DNA from: an uncultured Clostridia bacterium
GTDB lineage: Bacteria; Bacillota; Clostridia; Monoglobales; Monoglobaceae
DNA length: 27,973 nt
NCBI GenBank assembly: GCA_934463175.1
Contig: CAKSIW010000031.1
Location: 1 to 27,973 of the forward strand
Reading direction: 5' to 3'
Shown here: piece by piece, positions 15,673 through 23,695 of the stretch
How the letters are laid out: every line of letters starts with the position of its first letter
Position numbering within the stretch: position 1 is the first letter of the stretch
Made by a program: the position numbers and the translations under genes
Notes under the pieces: model-generated
What the model was told of the DNA's origin: nothing
The model's input: the letters and a program-made list of their open reading frames with translations, nothing else
The model's database searches: none

Positions 15673-15746
15673 TGGAGCGGATAACGGGAATCGAACCCGT
15701 AACCTCAGCTTGGGAAGCTGATGTTTTACCACTAAACTACACCCGC
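15673..15746 (-). tRNA. tRNA-Gly (anticodon CCC)
   Basis: On the minus strand the 74-nt sequence folds as a cloverleaf: acceptor GCGGGTG/TATCCGC, a D arm with TAGTGGTA, anticodon stem TCAGC/GCTGA around the loop TTCCCAA (anticodon CCC, codon GGG), T-arm GGGTTCGATTCCCG, discriminator T and an encoded CCA. Its 3' end lies 1-2 bases from the family A array, whose first hairpin (15646-15669) plus T run probably terminates it. Confidence 0.95.
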
Positions 15747-15813
15747 ACATTTTGATTTCTGTTATGTATTATATATCTTTTTTCTCAATCTGTCAAGACA
15801 AAAACGCATAAAA

Positions 15814-15841
15814 AATGAACGGAGAGGCTCTCCGTTCATTT
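15814..15841 (-). terminator. Terminator of the 998-aa SLH protein gene
   Basis: A palindrome with arms AATGAACGGAGA and TCTCCGTTCATT lies 24 bases after the stop codon on the minus strand and is followed on that strand by a run of T (plus-strand A run at 15806-15813). Confidence 0.88.
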
Positions 15842-15864
15842 TTATTTTTCACTGTTTCGCAAAG

Positions 15865-18861
15865 TTATCTCTTCACGATTATCATTGTCTTAACATTTTC
15901 GCCCGACATGATGATGAACAGCTCTGACGATCTCTCGCCTGCGGTATACATATCAAGTGCGTCAATCGTTCCCTGATTGTCCGCTGTCGGAACATAAACC
16001 TTGTCCGCGTCCATATCAAGTCCGCTGCCTGTCATGTCATAGATATATATCTTCGCATTCGCAAACTTTGAACGCTCAATGCTGTATGTCTCTGATGTGT
16101 CGTCCGAATCCGCACCTGTGAGAAGCTTGGTCGAGATTTTCAGATAGTCATCGTCCTTTGTCAGCGCAGAACCCCAGATTGCTCTGTAGGTCGGCGTCGG
16201 GTATTCCTTTGTTTCCTTCCATGAATCATTGTCATCGGAATCAATATAAACGTCGCCCTTTTCCGCAACGGTTTTGAGTCCGTCAGCTCTGTCATAAACC
16301 TTGACATCGCCGCGGAAATTGTCCGCTGTGCTGAACACAATGTGTTCTTCCTTCAGAGTGTAATAGCCGTCGGTGTCCTTGCCGAGTCTGATTACGTCAC
16401 CCTCACGAACCTTTGCGAAAGCATCTTCGGTGTCCGTTGAACCCCAGTATGAAACCGCGGTTGAGCCGTTGAAGCCTTCGATTTTATACATTGCAACGCC
16501 CTCTGACTCATTGTTTTCCTTGCCGATTGACTTCACAACCACAACCGGCGAGTTTGCCTTGACCTCGGTTGTGTCTCCCATGCCGTGGTATACAACCACA
16601 ACGCCTGCCGAACCTGCCGCCGTCACATCATAGAGAACAACGTTATAGTTCGTCTCGTTTGAAAGACCGCTCGCAGTTGTTTTTGTGTATTTATTCGTGT
16701 CACCTCTGTCGGCAGGTACATTATATACAACCGCATTCTTGATGTTGATTGTCTGTCCGCTGCCCTTCAGCTGCTTGTTTGCAGAATAATACTTCAAAGC
16801 CGTGTCGCCGCTGACGCTGTCAAGGAATGTCAGCTTGTCGTTCACAACCTCCTGACCTGCCGAAACAATCGTCGTGTTCTCTCCGTCATTTACCACCGAA
16901 ACAATCTCATCAAGAACCGTTTCGCCCTTGTTTGTGGTGGTTGTGAACTTGACAACCTGCTGACCCTTTTCTGCATTGGTCACGCTGCCCCAGTCATAGA
17001 GCTTGCCTGAAAGTATTGCATTCTCGGAGGTTGCCAGAATGGCATCCTTGAGCTGCTCAAGCGTGTCATATGCCGTGCCGTTCAGCTTGGTCTTTGTGAT
17101 TGCTTTATACTTCACCTTCTGACCCGACGCGTTGAGAATGTGCAGATAGAGTGTTGCGTCATCAATCTTGCCCTCGTCATATATTGCGTTCATCACATAT
17201 CCGTACTGCTGATTGCTTGCAACCTCGTTCTTGTCATATCCGATGACATTGCCGTACATGTCGAGATAGAACTTGCCCGTGTCACCCATCTTAGGTTCGT
17301 CAAGAACCTTTGTTGAACCTGAAATCTGATTTACCCACGGTGCCTGATCGGAATATTTATATGTTGTTGAACCGATTGTCACGCTCTTGCCTGCGCTTAT
17401 GCCCTTGACCGTGCCGCTCACCGTCTTGTTTGAAACAACAGCCTCAATCTTGACTCTGCCGCCGTTTGACGTGTTGCTTGACTTCACGCAGACAACGCTG
17501 CCCTTTTTAATTGCGGAGAAGCTTGTCTCCTTGCCGTTCTCGTCAAGAATCGTGACGTCGCGGCTGTTGTCTGTCGGGTTGATGACAATCTGATTTCCCT
17601 TGTTCGGCAAATCCTTTCTCAGCATATCGTCAACGATTGTATAGCTGGAGCTTGTCACAGCAGTAACGAGATATGCGTCATACTTGTCAATGAAAACTAT
17701 GTCATATGTTCCGTCGCCCTCGGTGTCAATGAGCTTAATGCTTCCGATTGTCGGGAGACCGTTCTTGCCGTTATCGCCGAAATACTGTGCATATGTGCTT
17801 GCCGCAGCATTTGCGCCGTAGAGCTTGCCGCCCAGGATAACCGCGCTGTCGTTTGCAATGCTGATTGTTTTCGCCGATGACGCGGTGTCGTTCTCATAAT
17901 ATGCAATCACCGAGCTTGTGCACTGTGCAGGTTCAATATCCTTTGCGTTGAGAGTCTTTGTTGTGCTGTTCTTCACATTCGCAAGAGTGATTGTCTGTAT
18001 GTTCGATGTGCCGTCATTGCTGTAGTAGAAGGTTATCTGCATACCCAGCATATCCTTATACTGTGCGGCATTGTCAACCTTATATGTCTTGATTTCGTTG
18101 CCCGTGTTTGCATCGTTCGGAGCCTCAATCTGAATTTCATCGTCTCTGAGGTTCACATCGGGAGCCGAAAGGCTTGTCTCGCCGTTTGACGCAATGACGC
18201 CGACCTTCTTTGTCAGCTTGAGGTCATTTTCAAGAACCGAGCCTGATGTCTGCTCATTGTTCTCCGCAATTTTAACCTCAAGGCAGTTATAGAGCATTGT
18301 TGCAATCATCGCACGGGTTGCCGGAATGCCGACAGAACCGCCCACTTTGTCAAGAATCTTCAGGCTGTTTGCCGTGATGATATATTTTGAATACCACTCC
18401 GTGCCCTCCGGACTGTAGTTGGCATAGCCGAGAGAGCAAACAACCATTTTAATTGCCTCTTCATAGAGAACGTTGTTGTTCGGTCTGAATGTTCCGTCCT
18501 CATAACCGTTTATGATTCCCATTTCGCGTGCAGTTCTGATGTTTCCTATTGCCCACGAAACGTCCGAGGTCGAAACATCGGGGAACGGCGGATTCTCGAG
18601 AGAAGTCGAACCGAGCGAACCGAGACCGCGTGCGCGGAGCAGCATTGCCGTGAATTCCGCACGTGTGACATTGTTGTCAGGCTTAAATGTTCCGTCCTCA
18701 TAACCGTTTATGACGCCCAGCTTGCTGAGCACCGACACTGCTTCATATACCTGGCTTCCGCTTGTCAGATCGGAAAAGTCCGCCGCAAAAGCAGGCACCA
18801 TGCTGACAAACGCAAACACTGCAACCAGCAGCATGCTTACAATACGTTTTGAAAGTCTCAT
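15865..18861 (-). CDS. Secreted SLH-domain surface protein (998 aa)
   Basis: A classic signal peptide (MRLSKR, a hydrophobic core, cleavage after AFA at about residue 26) is followed by three SLH modules (about 28-75, 90-140 and 147-197) with VINGYEDGTFKPDNNVTRAE and related repeats, which anchor proteins to pyruvylated wall polymers. The remaining ~800 residues are rich in Asp, Thr, Lys and Val, predicted to be beta-rich, with no domain I recognise and no catalytic motif. Size and composition suit an S-layer or other abundant surface protein. The ATG at 18861 has GGAGG 10 bases upstream. It lies 54 bases after the U32 gene and ends in a strong terminator. Confidence 0.88.
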   Translation of the reverse strand: MRLSKRIVSMLLVAVFAFVSMVPAFAADFSDLTSGSQVYEAVSVLSKLGVINGYEDGTFKPDNNVTRAEFTAMLLRARGLGSLGSTSLENPPFPDVSTSDVSWAIGNIRTAREMGIINGYEDGTFRPNNNVLYEEAIKMVVCSLGYANYSPEGTEWYSKYIITANSLKILDKVGGSVGIPATRAMIATMLYNCLEVKIAENNEQTSGSVLENDLKLTKKVGVIASNGETSLSAPDVNLRDDEIQIEAPNDANTGNEIKTYKVDNAAQYKDMLGMQITFYYSNDGTSNIQTITLANVKNSTTKTLNAKDIEPAQCTSSVIAYYENDTASSAKTISIANDSAVILGGKLYGANAAASTYAQYFGDNGKNGLPTIGSIKLIDTEGDGTYDIVFIDKYDAYLVTAVTSSSYTIVDDMLRKDLPNKGNQIVINPTDNSRDVTILDENGKETSFSAIKKGSVVCVKSSNTSNGGRVKIEAVVSNKTVSGTVKGISAGKSVTIGSTTYKYSDQAPWVNQISGSTKVLDEPKMGDTGKFYLDMYGNVIGYDKNEVASNQQYGYVMNAIYDEGKIDDATLYLHILNASGQKVKYKAITKTKLNGTAYDTLEQLKDAILATSENAILSGKLYDWGSVTNAEKGQQVVKFTTTTNKGETVLDEIVSVVNDGENTTIVSAGQEVVNDKLTFLDSVSGDTALKYYSANKQLKGSGQTINIKNAVVYNVPADRGDTNKYTKTTASGLSNETNYNVVLYDVTAAGSAGVVVVYHGMGDTTEVKANSPVVVVKSIGKENNESEGVAMYKIEGFNGSTAVSYWGSTDTEDAFAKVREGDVIRLGKDTDGYYTLKEEHIVFSTADNFRGDVKVYDRADGLKTVAEKGDVYIDSDDNDSWKETKEYPTPTYRAIWGSALTKDDDYLKISTKLLTGADSDDTSETYSIERSKFANAKIYIYDMTGSGLDMDADKVYVPTADNQGTIDALDMYTAGERSSELFIIMSGENVKTMIIVKR

Positions 18862-18915
18862 TTTTTCATACCTCCGTTTTTTGTGAATTTATTTCATTTA
18901 ATCATTTTACAAAAG

Positions 18916-20148
18916 TTATTTTTCCCTCGGCGCACGCATCATGCAGCCGCGTTCGAGCGGTTCTCCGCATCGGATTCTGACAATGCTCTGCGGTCTGTTC
19001 GCAATTTCAAGCTCACAGCCGTCCGTGTCCTCCATATATTCAATCCTGAGCTTCACGAATTTGCCGTGCGGTCTCAGAAATTCAACCTCCGAGTCTTTGA
19101 AAAAACGGTTTTTCTGAATCACCGAAAGCATTCCCGTTTTCTCATCATAGCCCTCGACAATCCCGAGCAGCTCATATTCGCGTATGTATGAGCTTGTCGC
19201 ATAGTTCTGCTCCGTGCCGCCCGGTTTTCCGAAATAGAAGCCCGTTGTATAGTCTCTGTGGCTGACCTTGCGCAGCTCCTCCGCCCACACGGGGTCGAAA
19301 CGGTAGTTCTCAGGGTCGGCAAAATAGCTGTCAATTGCCTCGCGGTATGCCTTGATGACCGTCGCGAGATAGTATTCCGACTTCACGCGCCCCTCGATTT
19401 TGAGGCTGTCAAGTCCGCACCCGACAAGTTCGGGTATATGCTCAATCATGCACAAATCCTTTGAATTATATATGAACGTTCCCCTGTCGTTTTCAAACAC
19501 TGGCATATATTCGCCCTGCCGCGTCTCCTCCATGAGATGATATTTCCATCTGCACGGGTGGGAGCACGCGCCGAGGTTGCTGTCACGCGCGGTCATATAG
19601 TTGCTGAGCAGACAGCGTCCCGAATATGAAATACACATTGCGCCGTGCACAAAGGCTTCAAGCTCCAGCCCGGGCGGTGTCCTCCGCCGAATCTCCTCAA
19701 TCTCGCCGAGAGACATCTCACGTGCGAGAATGACGCGTGCGGCACCCATCTTATGCCACGCTTCCGCACTTTTCCAGTTCACGTTGTTTGCCTGCGTGCT
19801 GATATGTATTTCCAGTTCGGGCGCGGTCTCGCGCGTGATTTCAAACATTCCGAGGTCGGACAGAATCACCGCGTCAACACCCGTTTTGACATATTCGCGC
19901 AGAAAATCTTCATATTCCGCAATATCCTCATTGTGCGGAATTATGTTTGCGGTCAGATATACTCTCTTTCCCATGCTGTGGGCAATTTTCACGCCCTCCG
20001 CCATGTCCGCGGGCGAAAAATTTTCCGCGGCAACCCTCAGCGAGAACTCCTCGCCTCCGACATAAACCGCGTCCGCACCGTAGAGCAGGGCAATTTTCAA
20101 TTTATTCAGGCTGCCGGCAGGTGCAAGCAGCTCAGGCTTTTTCCTCAT
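18916..20148 (-). CDS. U32 peptidase-family protein (TrhP/YegQ-like)
   Basis: This ~410-aa protein begins PELLAPAGSLNKLKIALLYGADAVYVGG, the hallmark of family U32. The central segment with EAFVHGAMCISYSGRCLLSN and the cysteines of SHPCRW matches the conserved U32 cysteine region. Family members were first described as collagenases, but many now act in tRNA or rRNA hydroxylation (TrhP, RlhA). The C-terminal ~80 residues form the usual extra beta domain. I use the ATG at 20148, preceded by GGAGGAG, instead of an upstream in-frame ATG (20181) that overlaps the amidase gene. The position between two SLH genes is probably operon convenience; a surface role is not indicated because no signal peptide is seen. 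Confidence 0.9.
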   Translation of the reverse strand: MRKKPELLAPAGSLNKLKIALLYGADAVYVGGEEFSLRVAAENFSPADMAEGVKIAHSMGKRVYLTANIIPHNEDIAEYEDFLREYVKTGVDAVILSDLGMFEITRETAPELEIHISTQANNVNWKSAEAWHKMGAARVILAREMSLGEIEEIRRRTPPGLELEAFVHGAMCISYSGRCLLSNYMTARDSNLGACSHPCRWKYHLMEETRQGEYMPVFENDRGTFIYNSKDLCMIEHIPELVGCGLDSLKIEGRVKSEYYLATVIKAYREAIDSYFADPENYRFDPVWAEELRKVSHRDYTTGFYFGKPGGTEQNYATSSYIREYELLGIVEGYDEKTGMLSVIQKNRFFKDSEVEFLRPHGKFVKLRIEYMEDTDGCELEIANRPQSIVRIRCGEPLERGCMMRAPREK

Positions 20149-20170
20149 TTTTTCTCCTCCGCCGCATTGC

Positions 20171-21430
20171 CTAATCAGCAATCGGACTCATTCCGTCATA
20201 TTCCTTGACTGCCGCAGCAATCGCCGCCGCAAGCTTTTCCTGTCCCTCCCAAGAGGTCAGAAATGCCGCGTCCGACTCGTTGTCGATGAACCCCGTTTCA
20301 ACAAGAACCGCAGGCATAAGCGTATTTTTTATCACAAAGAACCCCGCGGTTTTCACTCCGCGGTCATAAAGCGAGGTTTCCCCCGTTATGTGCTTCTGAA
20401 TCAGCTTTGCAAGCCTTCCCGAATATCCCGAGTTTTCAAAGCAATATGTCTCCGCACCCATTCCGCCGCCCGTGTTGCAGTGAATTGATATGAACAAATC
20501 CGCAAGCGCGTCATGCGCCGCGTCAACCCGAGCACGGAGACTGTCGGACGTTGAAGTGTTCGCAATGCTCGATTCCGCGGTTTTTCTGGTCATTATGACC
20601 GTATATCCCATTGCCTCAAGCTTTGCACGGAGCTTGTCCGCAATCTGGAATGTCAGAATTTCCTCACGGATTCCGAGAGCGTCATTTCTCGCGCCCAGAT
20701 CCTTGCCGTCATAGTTATGCCCTGCATCAATCACAATTGTGCGGACGTCCGAGAAATCCTTTGCGTCATATGCCTTTTCAAGCTCCGACTTTTCCTCCTC
20801 GGGTTCTTCCTCCGCCGATATGCTGCCGCTGTATTTAATCATTTTTCCCGAACGGTCGGCGTTATACACCAGCTGCGCAACATTGCCGCGCATGGCGTTC
20901 TTTCCGATTGAAATCTCAACCCCCGAGAGGAGATCGAGATTTTTCGCCGCGTCTATATATCCCGAATACCATTTTTCGCCGCCTGCCGCCTTTGCGTCCT
21001 TTTCCGCCCCGACCGCGCAGACCGCCATCTTCACGGTTTGCTCAACCGTGACCTTCGCCGCTGGGGCAAATGTGCCGTCTCCCATACCGTTGATGAGACC
21101 CATTTCATAGCAGAATGAAATGTATGCCTCGCCCCAGTATCCGCTCGGAATGTCCGAGAACGGAAGCTTTGCGGTTTTGTAGCTGTTCTTGCTGTAGCCC
21201 ATTGTACGCGCCATCAGTGCGCAGAACTCGGTGCGTGTTATCTCGCGCGACGGAAGAAAGCTGCCGTCCTCATATCCCGCAATCACGCCCTTTTCGGTCA
21301 GATAGTTCACGGCGTCATAGTTCCTGTGACCCTCGGGCACATCGGGAAAGTCTGCCGCAAACGCATATATCGGATACAGCGAAAAAAGACAAACCGACAT
21401 TATCAGAATGTATTGAAATGCTTTTTTCAC
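20171..21430 (-). CDS. SLH-domain N-acetylmuramoyl-L-alanine amidase
   Basis: This 419-aa secreted cell-wall hydrolase has a signal peptide (cleavage after AFA near residue 26), three SLH modules (about 28-75, 90-140 and 152-192), an acidic Glu-rich linker (205-225) and a C-terminal Amidase_3 domain (230-412). Zinc ligands of the family are visible as H238 (IDAGH), E256 (IREE) and H317 (ISIHCNT), with the catalytic Glu379 in VETGFID. It cleaves the amide bond between MurNAc and L-Ala. The start is GTG at 21430 with GAGG 8 bases upstream, and a promoter at 21469-21497. It is the first gene of the minus-strand amidase-U32-SLH unit. Confidence 0.94.
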   Translation of the reverse strand: MKKAFQYILIMSVCLFSLYPIYAFAADFPDVPEGHRNYDAVNYLTEKGVIAGYEDGSFLPSREITRTEFCALMARTMGYSKNSYKTAKLPFSDIPSGYWGEAYISFCYEMGLINGMGDGTFAPAAKVTVEQTVKMAVCAVGAEKDAKAAGGEKWYSGYIDAAKNLDLLSGVEISIGKNAMRGNVAQLVYNADRSGKMIKYSGSISAEEEPEEEKSELEKAYDAKDFSDVRTIVIDAGHNYDGKDLGARNDALGIREEILTFQIADKLRAKLEAMGYTVIMTRKTAESSIANTSTSDSLRARVDAAHDALADLFISIHCNTGGGMGAETYCFENSGYSGRLAKLIQKHITGETSLYDRGVKTAGFFVIKNTLMPAVLVETGFIDNESDAAFLTSWEGQEKLAAAIAAAVKEYDGMSPIAD

Positions 21431-21468
21431 GTCTGTTACCTCATTTTTAAATTCTTTTCAGTTTCTTC

Positions 21469-21497
21469 ATTATACACCGAAATCAAATTCTTTTCAA
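21469..21497 (-). promoter_or_regulatory. Promoter for the SLH-amidase unit
   Basis: On the minus strand TTGAAA (21492-21497) and TATAAT (21469-21474) are spaced by 17 bases, ~40 bases upstream of the GTG start. Confidence 0.82.
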
Positions 21498-21634
21498 TAG
21501 AAACAAAGAAAAATTTTTTTGAAATATGTAGAAATTATTCAGGGATTATTTCGCAAGATTTACAAAATTTGTTACATTATTATTACCTTTTTGTTACACA
21601 GTGAATACATAGTCCGCAGCGGTGCATAAAACAC

Positions 21635-21663
21635 TTGAAAAAAAAGTATTTGTGTGATAGAAT
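21635..21663 (+). promoter_or_regulatory. Promoter for galE
   Basis: TTGAAA (21635-21640) and TAGAAT (21658-21663) have a 17-base spacer, ~50 bases upstream of the galE start. The rest of the 285-base divergent region (21431-21715) is AT-rich and shows no other feature. Confidence 0.75.
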
Positions 21664-21715
21664 AATAACATATGAATTATGCCGTGCAAGCCGCGGCGGA
21701 ACGGAGGAATTATTT

Positions 21716-22729
21716 ATGCATATTTTGGTTACGGGCGGTGCAGGATATATCGGAAGCCACACCTGCGTTCAGCTTCTGAATGCGGGCTATGAGGTTACGG
21801 TTGTTGATAACCTCTGCAACAGCAGTGAGGAGGCTGTCAGACGCGTTGAAAAAATCACGGGCAAAACGGTGAAGTTCTATGAAGAGGATCTTGTGAACAA
21901 GGACGCTCTCGACAAAATTTTTGCCGAGAACAGCTTTGACGCAGTCATTCACTTTGCAGGTCTGAAGGCTGTCGGCGAGTCGGTTGAAAAACCCCTCAGC
22001 TACTATCACAACAACCTCTACAGCACAATTAACCTCTGCGAGGTTATGGGAAAATACGGCGTGAAGAAGATTGTTTTCAGCTCCTCCGCCACGGTATACG
22101 GAAAGCCGCACACCGTTCCCATCACCGAGGATTTTCCGCTTTCATGCACAAATCCGTATGGCAGAACAAAGCTCATGATTGAGGACATTCTCCGTGACCT
22201 TGCGGTTGCCGACAGCGAATGGGACGTTGCGCTTCTGCGCTATTTCAACCCGGTCGGCGCACACGAGAGCGGACTCATCGGCGAGGACCCGAAGGGGATT
22301 CCGAACAATCTCATGCCGTATATCTCACAGGTTGCAATCGGCAAGCGTCCGTATGTCCATGTTTTCGGCAATGACTATGACACACCCGACGGCACGGGCG
22401 TGCGCGACTATATCCACGTTGTTGACCTTGCAGACGGTCACCTCTGCGCACTTGAAAAAATCAAGAATCATGTCGGTGTTGTCACCTATAACCTCGGAAC
22501 GGGTCACGGCTACAGCGTAATTGACATGATACACGCATTCGGAAAGGCTTGCGGGCATGAGCTGGAATATAAAATTGAGGCGCGCAGACCCGGAGATATT
22601 GACGCATGTTATGCAGACCCGAGCAAGGCAAAGGCTGAAATCGGCTTTGAGGCAAAGAAAAATCTTGAAGATATGTGCGCGGATACATGGAGATGGCAGC
22701 AGCAGAATCCTGATGGATATAACAAATAA
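21716..22729 (+). CDS. galE: UDP-glucose 4-epimerase
   Basis: This 337-aa NAD-dependent short-chain dehydrogenase-like epimerase interconverts UDP-glucose and UDP-galactose for sugar use and surface glycan supply. The Rossmann motif GGAGYIG is at residues 7-13, the catalytic Ser124 is in SSSATVYG, and the Tyr148-xxx-Lys152 pair is in NPYGRTK. The substrate-side segment RYFNPVGAHESG and the C-terminal RRPGDIDACYADPSKA are intact. The ATG at 21716 has GGAGG upstream; a longer reading from 21635 would include the promoter and is rejected. It is followed by a family D hairpin and a family B element. Confidence 0.97.
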   Translation: MHILVTGGAGYIGSHTCVQLLNAGYEVTVVDNLCNSSEEAVRRVEKITGKTVKFYEEDLVNKDALDKIFAENSFDAVIHFAGLKAVGESVEKPLSYYHNNLYSTINLCEVMGKYGVKKIVFSSSATVYGKPHTVPITEDFPLSCTNPYGRTKLMIEDILRDLAVADSEWDVALLRYFNPVGAHESGLIGEDPKGIPNNLMPYISQVAIGKRPYVHVFGNDYDTPDGTGVRDYIHVVDLADGHLCALEKIKNHVGVVTYNLGTGHGYSVIDMIHAFGKACGHELEYKIEARRPGDIDACYADPSKAKAEIGFEAKKNLEDMCADTWRWQQQNPDGYNK

Positions 22730-22736
22730 ATTTTTT

Positions 22737-22759
22737 CGGGGGAGTTCCCCCGTATCCCC
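22737..22759 (+). repeat. Family D hairpin after the galE stop codon
   Basis: CGGGGGA, loop GT, TCCCCCG (22737-22752) begins 8 bases after the stop and is followed by another C run, so the G-rich arm could pair with either of two C-rich arms. No T run follows. Confidence 0.7.
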
Positions 22760-22764
22760 CCTTT

Positions 22765-23065
22765 GCGCCGATTATTGGTCATGTGTCGGAATCGCTTTGC
22801 TCAAACACAGGATTTTGAGCAGCGCGAACAGGGTTCCCCAAAAGCGGAGCAGACAAGCACAGAGCGATTGTCCGACCGACAAGGGCGTTGCGCAAAATTG
22901 CGTGCGCTGCTCCGATGACGCACGCACAGATTAAAGCCGCAGTCAGCGGCTTTGCTGTGCTGAAACGCACGCACATTTTAAGGGAATTGTTTAATTTGTG
23001 CGTGCGTTTCACGCCAAAAATCCGTGTTTTTCGCAAAATCCGACATCATGACCAATATAAGGCGC
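22765..23065 (+). repeat. Family B element, copy B1 (301 bp), downstream of galE
   Basis: Terminal inverted repeats run inward from GCGCC at 22765 and its complement at 23065, sharing TATTGGTCAT and TGTCGGA. Internal stem-loops are 22925-22959 (CACAG...CTGTG around AAAGCCGC/GCGGCTTT) and 22962-23010 (GAAACGCACGCAC/GTGCGTGCGTTTC). Compared with the 199-bp copies, this one has ~100 extra bases of degenerate family C sequence between GAGCAGCGCG and TGCGCTGCTC. No ORF with a ribosome site is present. Confidence 0.87.
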
Positions 23066-23099
23066 GGTGTAAAAGGCTTTCTTGGCAGACAAAACGCAA

Positions 23100-23690
23100 A
23101 GAGGAAAAAAAGAGCGAAGCGAGCAGGGCTCCCAAAAAGCGAGTAGGGTTCCCAAAAAGCTCTGCTTTTTGGGAAAGAGGGGCAGCCAAGCGCCGAGCGA
23201 CTGTCCGACCGAACAGGAAGGACGGAGCATAATTGCTTGTGCTGCGACGACATTCGGGCGATTGTAAATCGACCGAACATCCCCCCCTTTTTCAAAGGGG
23301 GGCTAGGGTTCCCGAAAAGCGGAGGCATTGCCGACACTTTTTGGGAAAGAGGAGCAGCCAAGCATAGAGCGACTGTCCGACCGAACAGGGAGGACGGAGC
23401 ATAATTGCTTGTGCTGCGACGAACACTTGCCTTGGGGGGATTAGGGCTCCCGAAAAGCGGAGCTTTTTGGGAAAGAGGAGCGCGCGGACTGAAAGCGACT
23501 GCGTGACCGAACAGGTCACGCGGAGCAAAAATGTCCGCACAAGAGCGAGCAACGCGAGCAGGGCTCCCGAAAAGCGGAGGCATTGCCGACACTTTTTGGG
23601 AAGAGGAGCAGCCAAGCATAGAGCGACTGTCCGACCGAGCCGGGAGGACGGAGCATAATTGCTTGTGCTGCGACGACGAGGAAGGAATAT
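23100..23690 (+). repeat. Family C tandem array upstream of lepA (about four units)
   Basis: Units of ~115-130 bp begin with GGGCTCCC(A/G)AAAAGC...GCTTTTTGGGA hairpins, continue GAGGAGCAGCCAAGC, then GAGCGACTGTCCGACCGA and GGACGGAGCATAATTGC, and end TGCTGCGACGA. Starts are near 23123, 23309, 23446 and 23561. The third unit carries a different but perfectly paired hairpin at 23501-23521 (GCGTGACC/GGTCACGC). C/G-run hairpins interrupt the array near 23280-23305. The array ends exactly at the lepA ribosome site. Long ORFs on either strand are artefacts. Confidence 0.85.
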
Positions 23691-23695
23691 AATTA

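Noticed and set aside
14902..15750. A 282-codon minus-strand ORF (and ~200-codon ORFs in other frames)
   Set aside because: It runs through a tRNA gene and the 200-bp repeats. The same peptide pieces appear in different frames because the period is not a multiple of three, and there is no ribosome site. It is a repeat artefact.
21635..21715. N-terminal extension of galE
   Set aside because: The extension would begin inside the promoter. The ATG at 21716 has a proper ribosome site and gives the standard N terminus.
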